This document shows, piece after piece, positions 8,367 to 12,796 of a stretch of 12,796 bases of DNA. The stretch is from contig JAIOJM010000047.1 in NCBI GenBank assembly GCA_019911785.1, forward strand, positions 1 to 12,796, written 5' to 3'. Position 1 is the stretch's first letter. Every line of letters begins with the position of its first letter. This DNA is from Sulfuricella sp. Its GTDB lineage: Bacteria > Pseudomonadota > Gammaproteobacteria > Burkholderiales > Sulfuricellaceae. Both the position numbers and the translations under genes were made by a program. The notes under the pieces were generated by a model. It made no database searches, was not told the origin of the DNA, and worked only from the letters and a program-made list of their open reading frames with translations.

Positions 8367-8402
8367 CAAGGCAAAACCACACAATAGAGAAAGGGCACCA
8401 AC

Positions 8403-9779
8403 TTGACCGGCCTACCCAGGGAAATCTTCAAGGCCTACGACATCCGCGGCATCGTCGGCAAAACGCTGACCTCCGAAATCGTCGAGGCCATCGGCCATGC
8501 CATCGGTTCGGAAGCCGTGGCGCGCAAGCAGACCGCCATCGCCATCGGCCGCGACGGACGCCTCTCCGGCCCTGACCTGGCCGCAGCGCTGGCGCGCGGC
8601 ATCCGGAAAGCCGGCATCGACGTGATCGACCTCGGCATGGTCGCCACCCCGATGACCTACTTCGCCGCCTACCAGCTGCAAACCCACTCCGCGGTGATGG
8701 TCACCGGCAGCCACAACCCGCCCGACTACAACGGCCTGAAGATGGTGCTGGGCGGAGACACCCTGTCCGGCGACGCGATCCAGGCGCTGCGGATTCGGCT
8801 GGAACAGGGCGACCTGGTCAACGGCAGCGGCAGCTACAGCAGCCACGACATCGCCGACGAATATCTCAACCGCATCACCTCCGACGTCAAGCTGGCGAGA
8901 AAGATGAGGATCATCGTCGACTGCGGCAACGGCGTGCCCGGTGCCTTCGCGCCCAGGCTCTACCGCGACATGGGCTGCGAAGTGGAGGAAATGTTTTGCG
9001 AAGTGGACGGCAACTTCCCCAACCACCACCCCGACCCCTCGGTGCCCGAGAACCTGCGCGACCTGATCGCCCGCCTCAAGACCAGCGATGCCGAAATCGG
9101 CTTCGCCTTCGACGGCGACGGGGACCGCCTGGGCGTGGTCACCAAGGACGGCCGGATCATTTTCCCCGACCGCCAGCTGATGCTGTTCGCGCAGGACGTG
9201 CTCGCGCGCAACCCCGGCGCGGAAATCATCTTCGACGTCAAATCCACCCGCAACCTGTTCTCCTGGATCCGCGACCACGGCGGCAAGCCGCTGCTGTGGA
9301 AGACCGGCCACTCCTTCATCAAGGCCAAGATGAAGGAAACCGGCGCCCTGCTGGCCGGCGAGATGAGCGGCCACATCTTCTTCAGGGAGCGCTGGTACGG
9401 CTTCGACGACGGCCTTTACGCCGGTGCGCGGATGCTCGAATTCCTTTCGAAGCAGGCTGACATCAACGCCACCCTGCACGGCCTGCCGGACACCGTAAAC
9501 ACGCCGGAACTCCAGATCAAGATGGAGGAAGGCGCGCACTACGCCCTGATCGACAAGCTGCAAAAAACCGCCAAATTCCCGGATGCGACGGAAGTCATCA
9601 CCCTCGACGGCCTGCGCGTGGAATATGCCGACGGCTTCGGCCTGATGCGCCCGTCCAATACCACACCGGTGATCGTGCTGCGTTTTGAGGCGGATAACGA
9701 AGTGGCGCTGAAGCGGATTCAGGAAGAATTCAGGGCAGTGTTGCTGGCAGCGGCCCCGGATTTAACCTTGCCTTTTTAA
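8403..9779 (+). CDS. algC: Phosphomannomutase/phosphoglucomutase
   Basis: Interconverts 6-phospho and 1-phospho forms of mannose or glucose through a phosphoserine intermediate, supplying sugar nucleotides for LPS and other polysaccharides; cytoplasmic. All four domains of the alpha-D-phosphohexomutase fold are present in 458 residues. They carry the phosphoserine S103 in TGSHNP, the Mg site DGDGDR with D237, D239 and D241, the sugar loop GEMSGH with E320 and S322, and the phosphate loop RPSNTTP from R416. Each is exactly five residues before its counterpart in Pseudomonas aeruginosa AlgC (S108, D242, E325, R421), so the proteins appear collinear. Start is TTG 8403, with AAGGG at 8391-8395 and no better ATG before the conserved FKAYDIRG. 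The preferred sugar in this organism is not decidable from sequence. Confidence 0.94.
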   Translation: MTGLPREIFKAYDIRGIVGKTLTSEIVEAIGHAIGSEAVARKQTAIAIGRDGRLSGPDLAAALARGIRKAGIDVIDLGMVATPMTYFAAYQLQTHSAVMVTGSHNPPDYNGLKMVLGGDTLSGDAIQALRIRLEQGDLVNGSGSYSSHDIADEYLNRITSDVKLARKMRIIVDCGNGVPGAFAPRLYRDMGCEVEEMFCEVDGNFPNHHPDPSVPENLRDLIARLKTSDAEIGFAFDGDGDRLGVVTKDGRIIFPDRQLMLFAQDVLARNPGAEIIFDVKSTRNLFSWIRDHGGKPLLWKTGHSFIKAKMKETGALLAGEMSGHIFFRERWYGFDDGLYAGARMLEFLSKQADINATLHGLPDTVNTPELQIKMEEGAHYALIDKLQKTAKFPDATEVITLDGLRVEYADGFGLMRPSNTTPVIVLRFEADNEVALKRIQEEFRAVLLAAAPDLTLPF

Positions 9780-9923
9780 CGGCGGTTCAATCGCTTTTCA
9801 AGATAACGGGTTAATCGCGCTCCAGTCCGATCCTACAAGCGGTCTTCTCAACCTGGCGACGTTCGTGAACTATCCGGGCGTCTTGCTTGCCCCTTGTTAC
9901 AGGTTAGGAGGTAAAATACGCGC

Positions 9924-10964
9924 ATGTACTCATTCATCCGCTCCATATTCTTCAGCCTCGACGCTGAAACCGCCCACGGCCTCGGCATGCGGGCAATCAG
10001 GGATGCCCACCGGCTGGGCCTGCTGTGCCTGCTCGCGCCGCGCATCAAAACAACGCCCCGCACCGTAATGGGTTTGACCTTCCCCAACCCGGTCGGCCTG
10101 GCCGCCGGGCTGGACAAGGACGGCGACTACATCGACGCGCTCGGCGCGCTGGGCTTCGGCTTCATCGAAATCGGCACGGTCACGCCTCGCCCCCAGCCCG
10201 GCAACCCCAAGCCGCGCCTGTTCCGGCTGCCGAAGGCGGAGGCGATCATCAACCGCATGGGCTTCAACAACAAGGGGGTCGACTATCTGGTCAGCAGCGT
10301 CAAACGCAGTCGCTACAAGGGCATCCTCGGCATCAACATCGGCAAGAACTTCGACACACCGATCGAAAAGGCCGTTGACGATTACCTGATCTGTTTGCGC
10401 AAGGTCTACCCCTACGCCAGCTATGTCACCGTCAACATTTCCTCGCCCAACACCAAGAACCTGCGCCAGCTGCAGCAGTCGGACGAGCTGGAAAACCTGC
10501 TTGCCGCACTCAAGGCCGAACAGAAGGCGCTCGCCGAGCAACACGGCAAGTACGTGCCGCTGGCCCTCAAGATCGCGCCCGACCTCGACACCGAGCAGAT
10601 CATCATGATCGCCGACCTGCTGCTCAAATATCAGATCGACGGCGTGATTGCCACCAACACCACCATCGGCCGCGAAGGCGTGGAAGGCCTGCCGCACGCC
10701 GAGGAAACCGGCGGTCTCTCCGGTGCGCCGGTGCGCCAGAAATCCAACGCGGTGATCAAGCAGCTCTCCATTGCCCTGCAGGGAAAAATCCCGATTATCG
10801 GGGTTGGCGGCATCATGAACGGGCTCGATGCTGCGGAAAAGATACAGGTTGGCGCCAGCCTGGTGCAGTTCTACTCCGGCTTTATTTACCGTGGCCCGGA
10901 GCTGATAGCCGAAGCCGCGCGCGAGATCGAAAGCGCTGAATGCATGTCCTGCAAACAGAAGTGA
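9924..10964 (+). CDS. pyrD: Dihydroorotate dehydrogenase (quinone), class 2
   Basis: FMN enzyme that oxidises dihydroorotate to orotate in pyrimidine synthesis and passes electrons to the quinone pool, bound at the inner membrane surface. The 346 residues include the N-terminal amphipathic extension [18 protein letters not shown] that marks class 2 and forms the quinone entry. Catalytic Ser is S174 in [11 protein letters not shown] (E. coli S175), with N171 and N176 around it. [10 protein letters not shown], the ATNTT segment and the GVGGI phosphate-binding region of FMN follow in order. A strong Shine-Dalgarno AGGAGGT (9906-9912) lies 11 bases before the ATG. The preceding 144-bp gap (9780-9923) shows no convincing promoter, terminator or RNA. 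The ald start is only 7 bp beyond the stop. Confidence 0.97.
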   Translation: MYSFIRSIFFSLDAETAHGLGMRAIRDAHRLGLLCLLAPRIKTTPRTVMGLTFPNPVGLAAGLDKDGDYIDALGALGFGFIEIGTVTPRPQPGNPKPRLFRLPKAEAIINRMGFNNKGVDYLVSSVKRSRYKGILGINIGKNFDTPIEKAVDDYLICLRKVYPYASYVTVNISSPNTKNLRQLQQSDELENLLAALKAEQKALAEQHGKYVPLALKIAPDLDTEQIIMIADLLLKYQIDGVIATNTTIGREGVEGLPHAEETGGLSGAPVRQKSNAVIKQLSIALQGKIPIIGVGGIMNGLDAAEKIQVGASLVQFYSGFIYRGPELIAEAAREIESAECMSCKQK

Positions 10965-10971
10965 TCACAGC

Positions 10972-12084
10972 ATGCTGATCGGCGTCCCCAAGGAAATCAA
11001 AGACCACGAATACCGCGTCGGCATCACCCCGGCCGGGGTCCGCGCCCTGACCGACGCCGGCCACGAAGTGCTGGTGGAAACTCGTGCTGGCGAGCGCATC
11101 GGTTTTATCGACGAACTCTATCTGGCTGCTGGAGCCAGGATAGTCGACACGCCATCCGAAGCCTACGCCTGCCCGCTGATCGTCAAGGTCAAGGAGCCTC
11201 AACCCGGCGAGATTCCGCTGCTCCGCGAAGAACAGGTGCTGTTCACCTATCTGCATCTGGCCGCCGACCCGGCACTCACCGGTCGCCTGCTGGAAAGCAA
11301 AATTGTCGCCATCGCCTACGAAACCGTCACCGACGCGGCGGGGACTCTGCCCCTGCTCACACCGATGTCGGAAGTGGCCGGCAGGATCGCCATCCAGGCC
11401 GGCGCCACCGCGCTGCAGCTAGCCAACGGAGGCCGCGGCGTGCTGCTCGGCGGAGTCCCCGGCGTGGCGCCCGGAAAAATATTGATCCTCGGCGCCGGCA
11501 CAGTCGGCACCCATGCCGCCAGGATGGCGCTGGGGCTGGGTGCAGCCGTCACCCTCATGGACATCAGCCTGCCGCGGCTGCGCCATCTCGATGAGGTATC
11601 CGGCGGCCGTCTCAAGACCCGCTATTCCGAAGCGCATGCCATCGAGGAACTGGTGTGCGAGGCCGACCTGATAGTCGGCGCTGTGCTGCTCCCCGGCAAG
11701 CGCGCGCCGAAATTGATCAGCCGCGCCCTCGTCCAACGGATGAAACCGGGCTCGGTGCTGGTTGATGTGGCGATCGATCAGGGCGGCTGTGCCGAAACCT
11801 CCCATCCCACGACGCATTCCAGCCCCACTTACATCGAGGAAGGCGTAGTGCATTACTGCGTTGCCAACATGCCGGCAGCCTGCGCGCGCACCGCCACCCA
11901 GGCGCTGACCAACGCCACCCTGCCCTACGTGCTGGCGCTTGCCGGCAAGGGATGGAAGGAGGCGCTGAAAGCGGATGCCGGGCTGCGCAAGGGGCTCAAC
12001 CTCCACCTTGGCCAGGTCACCCATGCCGGCCTGGCTGCCGATCTCGGCTATTCCTGGCTAGCGCCTGAAACAGCCTTGGCCTGA
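10972..12084 (+). CDS. ald: Alanine dehydrogenase (NAD)
   Basis: Reversibly deaminates L-alanine to pyruvate, ammonium and NADH; cytoplasmic, usually hexameric. The 370 residues match the family. Substrate and catalytic residues fall at canonical positions: R15 in EYRVGITP, K74 in KVKEPQ, H95 in YLHLAAD and D269 in VAIDQGG. The NAD-binding Rossmann motif GAGTVG is at 174-179, followed after a strand by D197-like VTLMD. The sequence GGCAETSHPTTHSSP is typical of Ald rather than the transhydrogenase alpha subunit, and there is no C-terminal membrane segment. ATG 10972 lies 7 bp after the pyrD stop with only a weak GAAGTG ahead of it, so translation may rely on ribosomes ending pyrD. The product links carbon and nitrogen status, as do glnE and ilvE nearby. 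Confidence 0.96.
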   Translation: MLIGVPKEIKDHEYRVGITPAGVRALTDAGHEVLVETRAGERIGFIDELYLAAGARIVDTPSEAYACPLIVKVKEPQPGEIPLLREEQVLFTYLHLAADPALTGRLLESKIVAIAYETVTDAAGTLPLLTPMSEVAGRIAIQAGATALQLANGGRGVLLGGVPGVAPGKILILGAGTVGTHAARMALGLGAAVTLMDISLPRLRHLDEVSGGRLKTRYSEAHAIEELVCEADLIVGAVLLPGKRAPKLISRALVQRMKPGSVLVDVAIDQGGCAETSHPTTHSSPTYIEEGVVHYCVANMPAACARTATQALTNATLPYVLALAGKGWKEALKADAGLRKGLNLHLGQVTHAGLAADLGYSWLAPETALA

Positions 12085-12097
12085 TAGGAATTTGTTG

Positions 12098-12125
12098 TTG
12101 CACGAATTTATAGAAGTGTTATCTT
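12098..12125 (+). promoter_or_regulatory. Putative promoter upstream of rnfA
   Basis: TTGCAC (12098-12103) and TATCTT (12120-12125) are separated by 16 bp, in the AT-rich 149-bp gap (12085-12233) after ald. A short palindrome AGATATCT (12137-12144) lies just downstream. The leader to rnfA would be about 100 nt. Identified by eye, so moderate at best. I see no terminator hairpin behind ald, so read-through from pyrD-ald into rnfA is also possible. Confidence 0.35.
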
Positions 12126-12233
12126 ATAAAAGAGTTAGATATCTTGATGCCCGAACTTGTTGATGAGTTGCAAGTAGGGGATTTAATGGCCGATAATCCC
12201 CCCCATAGCGAACATTGAGGCGGCCTGACGACG

Positions 12234-12796
12234 ATGGAACATTACTTTTTCATTCTGCTCGGCACGGTATTGGTCAACAACATCGTGTTGGTCAAGATGC
12301 TTGGCCTGTGCCCCTTCATGGGGGTATCCAAGAAGCTGAGCGCCGCCGTCGGCATGGGTGCGGCGACTGCCTTCGTCCTCACCCTGGCTTCCGGCCTGAG
12401 CTACTTGGTGGATCACCACCTTTTGATCCCCAACGACCTCAGCTATCTGCGCACCCTGTCCTTCATCGTGGTGATCGCGGCCATCGTCCAGTTCACCGAA
12501 ATGTTCATTCGCAAATCCAGTCCGGTGCTGTATCAGGTGCTGGGCATCTACCTGCCTCTGATCACCACCAACTGCGCGGTGCTCGGCATCCCCCTGCTGA
12601 ACGTGCAGGAAAATCACAATTTCATCGAATCCCTGGTTTACGGCTTCGGCGGCGCGGTCGGTTTCGCACTGGTGCTGGCGTTGTTCGCCGCCATGCGCGA
12701 GCGCCTTGAAGGTGCCGCCATCCCGGCCCCGTTCCGCGGCTCGGCCATCGCGATGGTTACCGCCGGACTGCTGAGCCTGGCGTTCATGGGTTTTGC
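12234..12796 (+). CDS. rnfA: Electron transport complex subunit RnfA/RsxA, 3' end outside window
   Basis: Integral inner-membrane subunit of the Rnf (Rsx) complex, which couples electron flow between NADH and ferredoxin to an ion gradient or serves SoxR reduction. About 187 of the usual 193 codons are visible, so only the last few residues are missing. The translation [34 protein letters not shown] is followed by [23 protein letters not shown] and PAPFRG, matching RsxA along its length. C26 in GLCPFMG and C114 in TTNCAVLG are the intramembrane iron-sulfur cysteines described for RnfA-type subunits. Six hydrophobic helices are evident. ATG 12234 is set by family alignment; only a weak GAGG at 12217-12220 precedes it. 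rnfB would be expected just beyond the window. RnfA rather than RnfE or NqrE is judged from the closeness to RsxA. Confidence 0.94.
   Translation, partial: MEHYFFILLGTVLVNNIVLVKMLGLCPFMGVSKKLSAAVGMGAATAFVLTLASGLSYLVDHHLLIPNDLSYLRTLSFIVVIAAIVQFTEMFIRKSSPVLYQVLGIYLPLITTNCAVLGIPLLNVQENHNFIESLVYGFGGAVGFALVLALFAAMRERLEGAAIPAPFRGSAIAMVTAGLLSLAFMGF

Noticed and set aside
8360..8370. FNR box upstream of hemN
   Set aside because: Only one half-site (ATCAA) is present; the partner half TTGAT at the required spacing is missing.
8281..8382. Upstream start for hemN at 8382
   Set aside because: The extension covers the putative hemN promoter and palindrome, is absent from known HemN proteins, and would make it about 490 rather than 457 residues.
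9912..9917. TAAAAT just before pyrD as a -10 box
   Set aside because: It would start transcription at about the ATG and exclude the strong AGGAGGT ribosome-binding site; no -35 lies at proper distance.

Overview
This 12.8 kb window is a GC-rich, densely coding chromosomal segment of a betaproteobacterium. Nitrosomonadales (Gallionella, Sulfuricella or Nitrosomonas relatives) is my best guess, from protein flavour and from my recollection of the glnE - ilvE - CHCC zinc finger - waaF gene order. That placement is inference and was not tested by a search. There are nine full-length or partial housekeeping genes plus one small zinc-binding protein. I see no tRNA, rRNA, CRISPR array, phage or transposase gene.

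Layout. At 1-1486 (minus) is the first three quarters of acs (acetyl-CoA synthetase), which runs off the left edge. It diverges from glnE (1615-4314, plus), the bifunctional adenylyltransferase that controls glutamine synthetase. A REP-like element (about 4371-4475) separates glnE from ilvE (4537-5457, branched-chain aminotransferase). A 65-residue CHCC zinc-finger protein (5468-5665) follows ilvE closely. A perfect 27-bp inverted repeat (5676-5745) precedes waaF (5762-6847, LPS heptosyltransferase II). The 3' end of waaF runs into a second periodic inverted repeat (about 6798-6887). hemN (6910-8280, minus, oxygen-independent coproporphyrinogen III dehydrogenase) converges on waaF and diverges from algC (8403-9779, phosphomannomutase/phosphoglucomutase, TTG start). 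pyrD (9924-10964, quinone-linked dihydroorotate dehydrogenase) and ald (10972-12084, alanine dehydrogenase) are 7 bp apart and probably co-transcribed. The window ends within rnfA (12234 onward), probably the first gene of an Rnf/Rsx membrane electron-transport operon.

How the genes relate. Several serve nitrogen and amino-acid balance: glnE gates ammonium assimilation, ilvE and ald move amino groups, and pyrD feeds pyrimidines. waaF and algC supply LPS core and sugar phosphates. acs, hemN and rnfA belong to acetate use, low-oxygen haem synthesis and redox coupling. There is no sign of a single dedicated system.

The unusual material lies between genes. Three different inverted-repeat elements fall within about 2.5 kb (4.37-6.89 kb), and one of them supplies the last 16 codons of waaF. 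Two divergent promoter regions contain palindromes that could be operators. I found no convincing undescribed multi-gene system.
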